The notes beneath the pieces are model-generated. The model saw only the letters and a program-made list of their open reading frames with translations, had not been told where the DNA came from and did not search any database. Shown in pieces: positions 8,542 to 18,792 of a DNA stretch of 64,000 nt. Position numbers and translations under genes: made by a program. The DNA comes from Pseudomonas gingeri (lineage in GTDB: Bacteria > Pseudomonadota > Gammaproteobacteria > Pseudomonadales > Pseudomonadaceae). The stretch lies in assembly GCF_013386115.1 (NCBI RefSeq), contig NZ_JACAOR010000019.1, positions 1 through 64,000 of the forward strand, read 5' to 3'. How positions within the stretch are numbered: the stretch's first letter is position 1; each line of letters starts with the position of its first letter.

Positions 8542-8551
8542 TTGTATACAA
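8542..8551. promoter_or_regulatory. TTGTATACAA palindrome, operator candidate (copy 2)
   Basis: The second identical palindrome, 27-36 bases upstream of the gcl start codon and just downstream of the predicted promoter. This is a classical repressor position. The repressor gene is not obvious in this window; the RutR-like TetR protein nearby is a poor match because TetR/RutR sites are usually longer and different. Confidence 0.6.
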
Positions 8552-8577
8552 TTACAAAACGTAAGAGGCACAAAATA

Positions 8578-10353
<1,776 letters not shown>

Positions 10354-10365
10354 CCGACCTTGATT

Positions 10366-10450
10366 GTGGGAGCGGGCCTGCTCGCGAAGAAGGCATCGAG
10401 GCGGCCAAAAGCTTCGTCGGAATGCCGCCCGGACCAGGCCCACTCCCACG
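10366..10450. repeat. REP pair between gcl and hyi
   Basis: GTGGGAGCGGGCCTGCTCGCGAAG on the left faces CAGGCCCACTCCCAC on the right, giving a REP doublet in inverted orientation that can fold as a long stem. It lies inside the operon, where REPs commonly stabilise upstream mRNA or change gene ratios. Confidence 0.8.
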
Positions 10451-10483
10451 GGATCAACGCAAACCGTTCCACAGGAGACCACC

Positions 10484-11266
10484 ATGCCGCGTTTTGCCGC
10501 CAACCTTTCCATGCTGTTCACCGAACAGGACTTCCTCGCCCGCTTCAAGGCCGCTGCCGATGCCGGCTTCAGTGGCGTGGAATACCTGTTCCCCTACGAC
10601 TTCAGCTCCGCCGAGATCAAGGCGCAACTCGATGCCCACGGCCTGACCCAGGTGCTGTTCAACCTGCCGGCCGGTGACTGGGCCAAGGGCGAGCGCGGGA
10701 TCGCCTGCCACCCGGACCGCGTCGACGAATTCCGTGGCGGGGTCGACCTGGCCATCGCCTATGCCCAGGTCCTGGGCAACACCCAGATCAATTGCCTGGC
10801 CGGGATTCGCCCGCAGGGTTTCGATGAGGCCTTCCTGGAAAAGACCCTGGTCGCCAACCTCCGATACGCCGCCGACAAGCTCCAGGCCGTGGGCATCAAG
10901 CTGGTGATGGAGGCGATCAACACCCGCGACATTCCCGGTTTCTACCTGAACACCACGGCCCAGGCCCTGTCGATTCGCGAGCAGGTCGCCAGCGCCAACC
11001 TGTTCCTGCAATACGACATCTACCACATGCAGGTGATGGAGGGCGACCTGGCCCGGACCCTGAGCAATCACCTCGGCGAAATCAATCATGTGCAACTCGC
11101 CGACAACCCCGGCCGCAACGAACCGGGCACCGGCGAGATCAACTACCGCTTCCTGTTCGAATACCTGGACCGCATCGGCTACCAGGGCTGGGTCGGCTGC
11201 GAGTACAAGCCGCTGACCACCACCGAGGCCGGGCTCGGCTGGTTGAAAACCCATAACGCGATCTGA
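10484..11266 (+). CDS. hyi: Hydroxypyruvate isomerase
   Basis: A 260-residue TIM-barrel enzyme of the xylose-isomerase-like superfamily, interconverting hydroxypyruvate and tartronate semialdehyde. Metal/acid residues expected for the family are visible in VMEAINTRDIPG, QYDIYHMQVMEGD and the C-terminal GCEYKP. N-terminal MPRFAANLSMLFTE is characteristic of Hyi. The ATG has an AGGAG site six bases upstream. It is second in the glyoxylate operon, separated from gcl by a REP doublet. Confidence 0.93.
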   Translation: MPRFAANLSMLFTEQDFLARFKAAADAGFSGVEYLFPYDFSSAEIKAQLDAHGLTQVLFNLPAGDWAKGERGIACHPDRVDEFRGGVDLAIAYAQVLGNTQINCLAGIRPQGFDEAFLEKTLVANLRYAADKLQAVGIKLVMEAINTRDIPGFYLNTTAQALSIREQVASANLFLQYDIYHMQVMEGDLARTLSNHLGEINHVQLADNPGRNEPGTGEINYRFLFEYLDRIGYQGWVGCEYKPLTTTEAGLGWLKTHNAI

Positions 11267-11306
11267 ACGCATCCCCCTATGACAAGTACGACAAGAGGAT
11301 TTTCTC

Positions 11307-12197
11307 ATGGCTAAAATCGGTTTTATCGGCACCGGCATCATGGGCCACCCCATGGCTTCGAACCTGCAGAAAGCGGGTCACAGCCTGTTCCTGTCCCAGC
11401 ATCACGACGCCGCTCCGGCCGACCTCGTCGCCGCCGGCGCCGTGGCCCTGGCGAACCCGAAGGAAGTCGCCCAGGAAGCCGAGTTCATCATCGTCATGGT
11501 GCCGGACACCCCGCAGGTCGAAGACGTGCTGTTCCGAGCCGATGGCATCGCCGCCGGGGTCGGCCCGGGCAAGATCGTCATCGACATGAGCTCGATCTCC
11601 CCCACCGCCACCAAGGCCTTCGCCGCCAGGATCAATGAAAAGGGCGCGCAATACCTCGATGCGCCGGTGTCGGGCGGTGAAGTCGGGGCCAAGGCCGCGA
11701 CCCTGAGCATCATGATCGGCGGCGACAGCCAGGCCTTCGCCCGCGCCCTGCCGCTGTTCCAGAGCATGGGCAAGAACATCACCCTGGTCGGCGGCAATGG
11801 CGACGGCCAGACCGCCAAGGTGGCGAACCAGATCATCGTCGCCCTGAATATCCAGGCGGTGGCCGAGGCGCTGTTGTTCGCCGCGAAGAACGGCGCCGAT
11901 CCGGCCAAGGTGCGTGAGGCGCTGATGGGCGGCTTTGCCTCGTCGAAGATCCTCGAAGTGCACGGCGAGCGCATGATCAAGGGCACTTTCGATCCGGGCT
12001 TCCGCATCAGCCTGCACCAGAAGGACCTGAACCTGGCCCTGGCCGGGGCCCGCGAGCTGAACATCAACCTGCCCAACACCGCCAATGCCCAGCAGGTCTT
12101 CAGCACCTGCGCGGCCATCGGCGGCAGCAACTGGGACCACTCGGCGCTGATCAGGGGCCTGGAGCATATGGCCAACTTCTCGATCCGCGACAAATAA
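11307..12197 (+). CDS. glxR: Tartronate semialdehyde reductase (2-hydroxy-3-oxopropionate reductase)
   Basis: A 296-residue beta-hydroxyacid dehydrogenase. The N-terminal dinucleotide motif is GFIGTGIMGHPMA, the substrate motif is DAPVSGGEVGA around residue 120, and the catalytic lysine lies in KVANQII near residue 171. It reduces tartronate semialdehyde to D-glycerate with NAD(P)H. The downstream glycerate kinase completes entry to glycolysis. An AGAGG-type ribosome site precedes the ATG. Confidence 0.93.
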   Translation: MAKIGFIGTGIMGHPMASNLQKAGHSLFLSQHHDAAPADLVAAGAVALANPKEVAQEAEFIIVMVPDTPQVEDVLFRADGIAAGVGPGKIVIDMSSISPTATKAFAARINEKGAQYLDAPVSGGEVGAKAATLSIMIGGDSQAFARALPLFQSMGKNITLVGGNGDGQTAKVANQIIVALNIQAVAEALLFAAKNGADPAKVREALMGGFASSKILEVHGERMIKGTFDPGFRISLHQKDLNLALAGARELNINLPNTANAQQVFSTCAAIGGSNWDHSALIRGLEHMANFSIRDK

Positions 12198-12209
12198 GCG
12201 CGCCCTGGA

Positions 12210-12385
12210 GATCGTTCCCACGCGCGGCAAAGAAATGCAGCCGGTGATGCTGTGGGAGCGGGCTTGCTTGCGAAGCTTTTGAAGCGGACGCGGAGCGTCC
12301 AGTGCGGCATTCCCACGCGGAACGTGGGAACGATCAACGCGGTGCGTCCAGTGAGGCGTTCCCACGCAGAGCCGGGGAACAATCT
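12210..12385. repeat. REP plus composite double-hairpin repeat between glxR and ttuD
   Basis: The 221-base gap between glxR and ttuD holds no gene but several repeats. GATCGTTCCCACGC at 12210 is inverted relative to CGTGGGAACGATC near 12323. A REP core GTGGGAGCGGGCTTGCTTGCGAAG occurs at 12252. GGACGCGGAGCGTCC (12287-12300) folds on itself, and TTCCCACGCGGAACGTGGGAA forms a second hairpin. A degenerate second copy (GCGTCCAGTGAGGCGTTCCCACGC) follows to about 12385. The unit from GAAGCTTTTGA to GGAACGATCA recurs at 28461-28533. Confidence 0.75.
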
Positions 12386-12418
12386 CTGCACCCATAACAA
12401 TAAATCCGGGAGCCCGCC

Positions 12419-13714
12419 ATGTCGGTCGATCCGCAAGCATTCCTGCGTCAGTTGTTCACCACGGCCATCGACGCCGCCCACCCGCAACAGGTACTCGAAC
12501 CCTGCCTGCCCAAGGACCGTAGCGGTCGTGTCATCGTCATCGGCGCCGGCAAGGCCGCCGCGGCCATGGCCCAGGTGGTGGAGCGCTGCTGGCAAGGGGA
12601 AATTTCCGGCCTGGTCGTCACCCGCTACGGCCACGGTGCCCCTTGCGAGAAAATCGAAGTGGTCGAAGCCGCTCACCCGGTGCCCGACGCCGCCGGTCTC
12701 GCCGTCGCCAGGCGTGTCCTGGAACGGGTCAGCGACCTCGACGAAAACGACCGGGTGATCTTCCTGCTCTCCGGTGGCGGCTCGGCCCTGCTGGCACTGC
12801 CGGCGCCCGGCATCAGCCTGGCGGACAAGCAGTCGATCAACAAGGCCCTGCTCAAGTCCGGCGCGACCATCGGCGAGATGAACTGCGTACGCAAGCACCT
12901 CTCCGCCATCAAGGGCGGCCGCCTGGCCAAGGCCTGCTGGCCGGCCAGTGTCTACACCTACGCGATTTCCGATGTCCCGGGCGACGAGGCCACGGTGATC
13001 GCCTCGGGCCCGACCGTCGGCGACCCCAGCACCTCGGCCGATGCCCTGGCGATCCTCAGGCGCCATGCCATCGAGGTTCCGGCAGCGGTGCGCGACTGGT
13101 TGCAGAGTGCCGAGTCGGAAACCGTCAAGCCCGGCGATCCGTGCCTGTCCCGCAGCCATTTCCAGTTGATCGCCCGTCCCCAGCAATCCCTAGAAGCGGC
13201 CGCGGTAAAAGCCCGTCAGGCCGGCTTCAGCCCACTGATCCTCGGCGACCTCGAAGGCGAATCCCGGGAGGTGGCGAAAGTCCATGCCGGGATTGCCCGG
13301 CAGATCGTCCAGCACGGCCAGCCGCTGGCGGCCCCCTGCGTGATTCTCTCGGGCGGTGAAACCACCGTCACCGTGCGCGGCAATGGCCGTGGCGGGCGCA
13401 ATGCGGAATTCCTGCTGAGTCTGACCGACAGCCTCAAGGGCCTGCCCGGGGTCTACGCCCTGGCCGGCGACACCGACGGTATCGACGGTTCCGAAGACAA
13501 CGCCGGCGCCCTGATGACACCCCAGAGCTACAGCTGCGCCCAGGCCCTGGGCCTGAGCGCCGGCGACGAACTGGACAACAACAATGGCTACGGCTACTTC
13601 GCCGCCCTGGACGCGCTGATCGTCACCGAACCGACCCGGACCAACGTCAACGACTTCCGCGCCATCCTGATTCTCGACAGCGCCGCCCATGAGAGCCCCG
13701 AACATGACGCCTGA
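12419..13714 (+). CDS. ttuD: Glycerate kinase of the MOFRL family (often annotated hydroxypyruvate reductase)
   Basis: A 431-residue member of the GckA/TtuD (DUF4147 plus MOFRL) family. Visible are the N-terminal VIVIGAGKAAAAMAQ motif, FLLSGGGSALLALP, the NCVRKHLSAIKGGRLAK lysine-rich region and C-terminal MOFRL motifs SGGETTVTVRGNGRGGRN and AGDTDGIDGSEDNAGA. TtuD proteins were once called hydroxypyruvate reductases, but the family is a glycerate 2-kinase in well-studied cases. In this operon phosphorylation of D-glycerate is the logical step after GlxR. Its 3' end overlaps the pyruvate kinase start by 11 bases. Confidence 0.88.
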   Translation: MSVDPQAFLRQLFTTAIDAAHPQQVLEPCLPKDRSGRVIVIGAGKAAAAMAQVVERCWQGEISGLVVTRYGHGAPCEKIEVVEAAHPVPDAAGLAVARRVLERVSDLDENDRVIFLLSGGGSALLALPAPGISLADKQSINKALLKSGATIGEMNCVRKHLSAIKGGRLAKACWPASVYTYAISDVPGDEATVIASGPTVGDPSTSADALAILRRHAIEVPAAVRDWLQSAESETVKPGDPCLSRSHFQLIARPQQSLEAAAVKARQAGFSPLILGDLEGESREVAKVHAGIARQIVQHGQPLAAPCVILSGGETTVTVRGNGRGGRNAEFLLSLTDSLKGLPGVYALAGDTDGIDGSEDNAGALMTPQSYSCAQALGLSAGDELDNNNGYGYFAALDALIVTEPTRTNVNDFRAILILDSAAHESPEHDA

Positions 13715-15119
13715 CAAGAAAGTCAAAATCCTCGCCACCCTCGGCCCCGCCACCCGTGGCATCGACGATATCCGCGAACTGGTGGAAGCCGGGGTGAATA
13801 TCTTTCGCCTCAACTTCAGCCATGGTGAGCATGCCGATCATGCCCGGCGCTTCGCGTGGATCCGTAGCGTCGAGCGCCAGCTCAATTACCCGCTGGGCAT
13901 CCTGATGGACCTGCAGGGCCCGAAGCTGCGGGTCGGCCGCTTTGCCGAAGGCAAGGTGCAACTGGTGCGTGGCCAGGCCCTGCGCCTGGACCTCGACAGC
14001 ACGCCCGGCGATCAATGCCGGGTCAACCTGCCGCACCCGGAAATCATCGCCGCGCTGGAACCGGGCATGGACCTGCTGCTGGACGATGGCAAGCTGCGCC
14101 TGCGGGTCACCGGCAAGCACCGTGATGCCATCGACACCACGGTGCTCAATGGCGGCGAGTTGTCCGACCGCAAGGGCGTCAATGTCCCGCAGGCCCTGCT
14201 GGAACTGAGCCCGTTGACGCCCAAGGATCGCCAGGACCTGAGCTTCGGCCTGGAACTGGGCGTGGACTGGGTGGCCCTGTCCTTCGTGCAGCGTCCGGAA
14301 GATATCCGCGAGGCCCGCGAGCTGATCGGCGACCGCGCCTTCCTGATGGCCAAGATCGAGAAACCGTCGGCGGTCGAACGCCTGCGGGAAATCGCCGAAC
14401 TGAGCGACGCGATCATGGTTGCCCGCGGCGACCTCGGCGTCGAGGTGCCGGCCGAAAGCGTGCCGCAGATCCAGAAGGACATCATCGGCACCTGCCGCCA
14501 ACTGGGCAAACCGGTGGTGGTGGCGACGCAGATGCTGGAGTCGATGCGCTTCTCCCCGGCCCCGACCCGCGCGGAAGTGACCGATGTCGCCAATGCCGTG
14601 GCCGAAGGTGCCGATGCGGTGATGCTCTCGGCCGAAACCGCTTCCGGCGACTACCCGCTAGAGGCCGTGCAGATGATGAGCAAGATCATCCGCCAGGTGG
14701 AAAGCGGGCCGGATTACCAGACCCAGCTGGATGTCAGCCGGCCGCAGGCGGAGGCGACGGTCTCGGATGCCATCAGCTGCGCGATCCGCCGTATCAGCCG
14801 CATCCTGCCGGTGGCCGTGCTGGTCAACTACAGCGAGTCCGGCGCCTCCAGCCTGCGAGCGGCGCGGGAACGGCCGGCGGCACCGATCCTCAACCTCACG
14901 CCGAATGTGCAGACCGCCCGCCGCCTGAGCCTGACCTGGGGTGTGCATTCGGTGGTCAACGACCGCTTGCGACAAGTGGATGAAGTCTGTTCGACGGCCC
15001 TGGAGATTGCCCAGGCCCAAGGCATGGCGGAGCGTGGCGACACCTTGCTGATCACCGCGGGCGTGCCCTTCGGACAGCCCGGCTCGACCAACTCGCTGCG
15101 GATCGAAACCTTGATCTGA
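13704..15119 (+). CDS. pykF: Pyruvate kinase (PykF-type)
   Basis: A 471-residue pyruvate kinase. It has the N-terminal FRLNFSHGE motif, LMDLQGPKLRVG, the B-domain, the catalytic signature FLMAKIEKPSAV near residue 215-230 and IMVARGDLGVEVP, and the MLSAETASGDYPLEAV region. It converts phosphoenolpyruvate and ADP to pyruvate and ATP. I place the start at ATG 13704 (MTPDKKVKIL), which overlaps the ttuD stop and has GAGAG nine bases upstream. Its place in the glyoxylate operon means that 2-phosphoglycerate from TtuD, after enolase, is drawn to pyruvate. Confidence 0.95.
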   Translation: MTPDKKVKILATLGPATRGIDDIRELVEAGVNIFRLNFSHGEHADHARRFAWIRSVERQLNYPLGILMDLQGPKLRVGRFAEGKVQLVRGQALRLDLDSTPGDQCRVNLPHPEIIAALEPGMDLLLDDGKLRLRVTGKHRDAIDTTVLNGGELSDRKGVNVPQALLELSPLTPKDRQDLSFGLELGVDWVALSFVQRPEDIREARELIGDRAFLMAKIEKPSAVERLREIAELSDAIMVARGDLGVEVPAESVPQIQKDIIGTCRQLGKPVVVATQMLESMRFSPAPTRAEVTDVANAVAEGADAVMLSAETASGDYPLEAVQMMSKIIRQVESGPDYQTQLDVSRPQAEATVSDAISCAIRRISRILPVAVLVNYSESGASSLRAARERPAAPILNLTPNVQTARRLSLTWGVHSVVNDRLRQVDEVCSTALEIAQAQGMAERGDTLLITAGVPFGQPGSTNSLRIETLI

Positions 15120-15137
15120 GGTGCCTGCACCGGCCTT

Positions 15138-15194
15138 TTCGTGGGCAAGCCCACTCCTGCAGGGCTGAACTGTGGGAGTGGGCTTGCCCACGAA
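15138..15194. repeat. REP inverted pair after pykF
   Basis: TTCGTGGGCAAGCCCACTCC (15138-15157) and its exact reverse complement (15175-15194) enclose a 17-base loop, giving a perfect 20-base-pair stem. It follows the pyruvate kinase stop by 18 bases and may also act as transcription end or 3' stabiliser. Confidence 0.85.
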
Positions 15195-15235
15195 GAGAAT
15201 CTCCCTGCCACAAAAAGATTCCCTGACCCGCCACC

Positions 15236-16108
15236 ATGCAATCGAACCCCTTCAACCCGCACTGTCCCGACTGGGCCACCGCCCTGCTCAACGGCTTCAG
15301 CCAGATCGTCCTCCAGCGTCACCCGCTCTGTGGCCTGTGCTGCCTGCTGGCGATCCTGGTCGGCGCCCCGAGCCTGCTGGGCGGCGCGTTGCTGGGCGGG
15401 CTCGCCGGCCTGCTCACGGCCCAGCGCCGTGGTTATCCGAAGGCCGAGCGCCAGGCCGGCCTCTACAGCTACAACGGCGTACTGCTCGGTTTGCTGATCA
15501 GCCTGCAATGGCCCTGGTCGGCATTGCTGCCACTGCTGATCGTCGCCGCCAGCGGCCTGAGTGCGATCCTGGTCCGGCATTGGCTGGCCTACACCGGCGA
15601 GCGCCTGCCTGCCTACACCGCACCTTTCGTTCTGCTTGGCTGGGCGCTGCTGGCCTTCGCCACGCCCCTGCCGACGATCGGCGTACCCGCATTCGAACCG
15701 CAACTGTCCGACCTGCCACGCGCGACACTCAACGGCTTCGGCCAGATCATGTTCCTCGCCGAGCCACTGGCCGGCGCGCTGATCATGACCGGCCTGTTGC
15801 TGGCCAATCGGCGGGCTGCCCTCTGGGCCCTGCTCGGCAGTTGCACGGGACTGGCATTCAGCCTTTGTACCGAACCTTCCCCGGCGCTATCGGGGCTGGG
15901 CGGCTACAACGCCGCCCTCGCCGCCCTGGCCTTGAGTGCGCAACCCCGGCAACCCTGGCTGACGCTGGCCGGCATCGCCCTGGCGATCCTCCTGGGCGCG
16001 GGCTTCGGCCCCTTGGGCCTGGCACCGCTGACCGCCCCCTTTGTCCTCGCCTGCTGGCTGGCCCGGGCCGGCGCGCGGGTGCTGCTCCCGGCCCGGCTTG
16101 CGCATTGA
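15236..16108 (+). CDS. Urea transporter (UT family)
   Basis: A 290-residue inner-membrane channel-type protein with two homologous halves. Each half has a pore-helix motif: NGFSQIVLQRHPLCGLCCL near residue 18 and NGFGQIMFLAEPLAGALIM near residue 165. Each also has an internal repeat, YSYNGVLLGLL and GGYNAALAALALS. This matches bacterial urea transporters, which pass urea down its gradient. Position after the glyoxylate operon fits ureide or purine breakdown, which yields glyoxylate and urea, but no urease gene is visible here. Confidence 0.85.
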   Translation: MQSNPFNPHCPDWATALLNGFSQIVLQRHPLCGLCCLLAILVGAPSLLGGALLGGLAGLLTAQRRGYPKAERQAGLYSYNGVLLGLLISLQWPWSALLPLLIVAASGLSAILVRHWLAYTGERLPAYTAPFVLLGWALLAFATPLPTIGVPAFEPQLSDLPRATLNGFGQIMFLAEPLAGALIMTGLLLANRRAALWALLGSCTGLAFSLCTEPSPALSGLGGYNAALAALALSAQPRQPWLTLAGIALAILLGAGFGPLGLAPLTAPFVLACWLARAGARVLLPARLAH

Positions 16109-16155
16109 TCGCGATTCCCCCACGCTTCCAACATTTACCGTTCGGGCAGCACCTC

Positions 16156-16980
16156 ATGAACAGCAGCAACGACTGGCGCCAACGGCTCTATATCATGGTT
16201 TTCCAAACCGATACCGTCGCCGGCAGGCGCTTCGACAAAATCCTCCTGCTGATCATCCTCGCCAGCCTGGTGGTGGTGATCCTCGACAGCATCGAAAGCG
16301 TCCACCAGAACTTCGCCGATGCCCTGGCCTATATCGAATGGGGCTTCACCCTGATCTTCGCGATCGAATACCTGGCGCGCCTCTATTGCTCGCCACGCCC
16401 CTTGCGCTACGCCTTCAGTTTCTACGGGCTGGTGGACCTGCTGGCGATCGTCCCGGGCATCCTGGCGATCTACTACAGCGACGCCCAGTACCTGCTGATC
16501 ATCCGGATCATCCGGATGCTGCGGATCTTCCGGGTACTCAAGCTCAGCCCCTACCTGAAGCAGGCCCATTACCTGCTCGATGCCCTGCGTGGCAGCAAGC
16601 AGAAGATCCTGGTATTCCTGCTCGGCGTCTGCACCCTGGTGACCGTGTTCGGCACCCTGATGTACGTGATCGAAGGCCCGGAACATGGCTTCACCAGCAT
16701 TCCGAAAAGCATCTATTGGGCTATCGTCACCCTGACCACGGTCGGCTACGGCGACATCGTGCCCAAGACAGCCCTGGGCCAGGTGATCTCGGCCCTGGTG
16801 ATGATCACCGGTTACTCGATCATCGCCGTGCCCACCGGGATTTTCACCGCCGAGCTGGCCAGCACCCTGCGCGGCGAACAGCTCAAGCACGATTGCCCGG
16901 TGTGCCGGAAGAACAGCCACGAACCCGAAGCCTCTTTCTGCTCCCGGTGTGGCAATGCCCTTTTCCGAAAAATGGAATAA
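16156..16980 (+). CDS. Voltage-gated K+-channel-like protein with C-terminal zinc ribbon
   Basis: A 274-residue six-transmembrane ion channel. The S4 voltage sensor is seen as regularly spaced arginines in RIIRMLRIFRVLK (residues 117-129), and the selectivity filter is TVGYGD at 195-200. The C-terminus carries two CxxC pairs (247-250 and 262-265), a short zinc-ribbon-like tail in the cytoplasm. The pore half is a classical Kv type; what the metal-binding tail senses is unknown. I chose the ATG at 16156 because the upstream open frame overlaps the urea transporter gene; the ribosome site is weak. Confidence 0.88.
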   Translation: MNSSNDWRQRLYIMVFQTDTVAGRRFDKILLLIILASLVVVILDSIESVHQNFADALAYIEWGFTLIFAIEYLARLYCSPRPLRYAFSFYGLVDLLAIVPGILAIYYSDAQYLLIIRIIRMLRIFRVLKLSPYLKQAHYLLDALRGSKQKILVFLLGVCTLVTVFGTLMYVIEGPEHGFTSIPKSIYWAIVTLTTVGYGDIVPKTALGQVISALVMITGYSIIAVPTGIFTAELASTLRGEQLKHDCPVCRKNSHEPEASFCSRCGNALFRKME

Positions 16981-17071
16981 GTACAGTACTTTTTAATCTT
17001 TAAATGACTATGCCAGCGCCGTTATAGTCGCTGGCAAAATGCCCTCTCTCTACTCGAACAAGGAATGCGCA

Positions 17072-18070
17072 GTGAAAAAACTCTTTGGCGCCTCACTCCT
17101 GGCCGCCGGCCTGGCCTTCGGCAGCGTGGCCCAGGCCGCCCCGACCCTGCTGAACGTGTCCTATGACGTCATGCGCGACTTCTACAAGGACTACAACACC
17201 GCCTTCCAGAAACACTGGCAGGCCGAGCACAACGAGAACATCACCCTGCAGATGTCCTTCGGCGGCTCCAGCAAACAGGCGCGTTCGGTTATCGACGGCC
17301 TGCCGGCGGACGTGATCACCATGAACATGGCCACCGACATCAACGCCCTGGTGGACAACGGCAAGCTGGTACCGGACAACTGGGTCACCCGCCTGCCGAA
17401 CAACAGCGCGCCGTTCACTTCGGCCACTGTGTTTATCGTGCGCAAGGGCAACCCGAAGGCGCTGAAGGACTGGCCGGACCTGCTCAAGGACGGCGTGCAG
17501 GTCATCGTGCCGAACCCGAAGACCTCGGGTAATGGCCGCTACACCTACCTGTCGGCCTGGGGTTATGTGCTGAAGAACGGCGGTGATGAAAACAAGGCCA
17601 AGGACTTTGTCGCCAAGCTGTTCAAGCAGGCGCCAGTGCTCGATACCGGTGGCCGCGCCGCCACCACCACCTTCATGACCAACCAGATCGGCGATGTGCT
17701 GGTGACCTTCGAGAACGAAGCGGAAATGATTGCCCGCGAGTTCGGTCGTGACCAGTTCGAAGTGATCTACCCGAGCGTCTCCGCCGAAGCCGAGCCACCG
17801 GTGAGCGTGGTCGACAAGGTGGTCGACAAGAAAGGCACCCGCGCAGCGGCCGAGGAGTACTTGAAGTACCTGTGGTCGCCGGAAGGCCAGGAAATCGCCG
17901 CCAACAACTACCTGCGTCCGCGCGATCCGGCGGTGCTGGCCAAGTTCACCGACCGTTTCCCGAAAGTCGACTTCCTCTCGGTGGAAAAGACCTTTGGCGA
18001 CTGGCGCACCGTGCAGAAGACCCACTTCAATGACGGTGGCGTGTTCGACCAGATCTACAACGGCAAATAA
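17072..18070 (+). CDS. sbp: Sulfate-binding periplasmic protein (Sbp/CysP family)
   Basis: A 332-residue periplasmic protein starting with a signal peptide (VKKLFGASLLAAGLAFG, cleavage after AQA). The mature protein has the Sbp pattern LLNVSYDVMRDFYKDYN, FGGSSKQARSVIDGLPADV, NPKTSGNGRYTYL and a lysine-rich C-terminal lobe. It binds sulfate (or thiosulfate) for the CysTWA ABC importer, which is not encoded nearby. The GTG at 17072 is preferred: AAGGA lies seven bases upstream and the signal peptide begins there. The in-frame ATG at 17039 has no ribosome site. Confidence 0.93.
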   Translation: MKKLFGASLLAAGLAFGSVAQAAPTLLNVSYDVMRDFYKDYNTAFQKHWQAEHNENITLQMSFGGSSKQARSVIDGLPADVITMNMATDINALVDNGKLVPDNWVTRLPNNSAPFTSATVFIVRKGNPKALKDWPDLLKDGVQVIVPNPKTSGNGRYTYLSAWGYVLKNGGDENKAKDFVAKLFKQAPVLDTGGRAATTTFMTNQIGDVLVTFENEAEMIAREFGRDQFEVIYPSVSAEAEPPVSVVDKVVDKKGTRAAAEEYLKYLWSPEGQEIAANNYLRPRDPAVLAKFTDRFPKVDFLSVEKTFGDWRTVQKTHFNDGGVFDQIYNGK

Positions 18071-18080
18071 CGTTCAAACC

Positions 18081-18137
18081 GGGCAGCAAGGCCCACTCCC
18101 ACGGTATCCCTGTGGGAGCGGGCTTGCCCGCGAAGGC
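18081..18137. repeat. REP inverted pair after sbp
   Basis: GGGCAGCAAGGCCCACTCCCAC faces GTGGGAGCGGGCTTGCCCGCGAAGG across an 8-10 base loop, ten bases after the sbp stop codon and between two convergent genes. It is the usual Pseudomonas REP core. Confidence 0.85.
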
Positions 18138-18153
18138 AATCGAACAGGCCCCC

Positions 18154-18792
18154 CTACATCGGTGGCTTGACCCCGTTCTCCCCCGCCGAAATCCCTGCCG
18201 CCGTCAGCTTGCCGTCCGCCCCTTGCTGAGCAAACAACACCACCTTCACACCGGGCTTGAGCAGGCTGCGATCCCCCGGCACCAGGTTGACCACCGGCAC
18301 ATCGTCCGGCACCACCACCTTCTTCTCGCCGCCCTTGTAGCTGAGGGTCAGGGTCCGCCCATTGGCGACCTTCAACTCACCCACGCGACCATTGGTCATG
18401 GTGCTGCCCTGTGCCAGGTCGAATGGCCGGTGACCATCCCCCGTACCGGCCAGCTCCGGCGGGAAGACATGCACTTCCATCGCCGTCAGCGTGCCATCCG
18501 GACCGGGCATCGCTGCCGTGCCGATGTAACTGCCGGGCTTGATATCCGCCAGCTTCGCCAGCGTCACGCCGCGCACCTGGGTGTCCTTGGTCAGGGCGAC
18601 CGTGACATCTTCGTTGGCGAGGGTATGCACCTTGAGCGCATCGGCCTCGACCGCAGTGATCTCGCCGCGTACCGCGACCCTCTGGGCCGGGGCGTCGGCG
18701 GCCTGCGCCACACCGACAGACATCAATACCGCCAGGCTCATCGCCGAGGCCAACGCACTGCGGCGGGCCGACTTGCCGAAAATCGATTTCAT
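18154..18792 (-). CDS. Uncharacterised periplasmic protein, DUF5666-like
   Basis: A 212-residue protein with a signal peptide (KSARRSALASAMSLAVLMSVGVAQAA). At least two beta-rich repeats of the type RGEITAVEADALKVHTLANEDVTVALT and TNGRVGELKVANGRTLTLSYKGGEKKVVV follow. This OB-like, DUF5666-type pattern has no assigned biochemical role. The protein is probably periplasmic and ends in a small proline/glycine tail. It is convergent with sbp, and nothing in the context fixes its function. Confidence 0.7.
   Translation of the reverse strand: MKSIFGKSARRSALASAMSLAVLMSVGVAQAADAPAQRVAVRGEITAVEADALKVHTLANEDVTVALTKDTQVRGVTLAKLADIKPGSYIGTAAMPGPDGTLTAMEVHVFPPELAGTGDGHRPFDLAQGSTMTNGRVGELKVANGRTLTLSYKGGEKKVVVPDDVPVVNLVPGDRSLLKPGVKVVLFAQQGADGKLTAAGISAGENGVKPPM

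Noticed and set aside
8404..8551. Assigning TTGTATACAA to the nearby RutR-like TetR regulator
   Set aside because: TetR/RutR sites are generally longer and different; proximity alone is not enough, so the binding protein is left open.
16979..16994. AAGTACAGTACTTTTT at the end of the K+-channel gene as a terminator
   Set aside because: The stem would be only about five weak base pairs with a three-base loop and overlaps the stop codon; not convincing.
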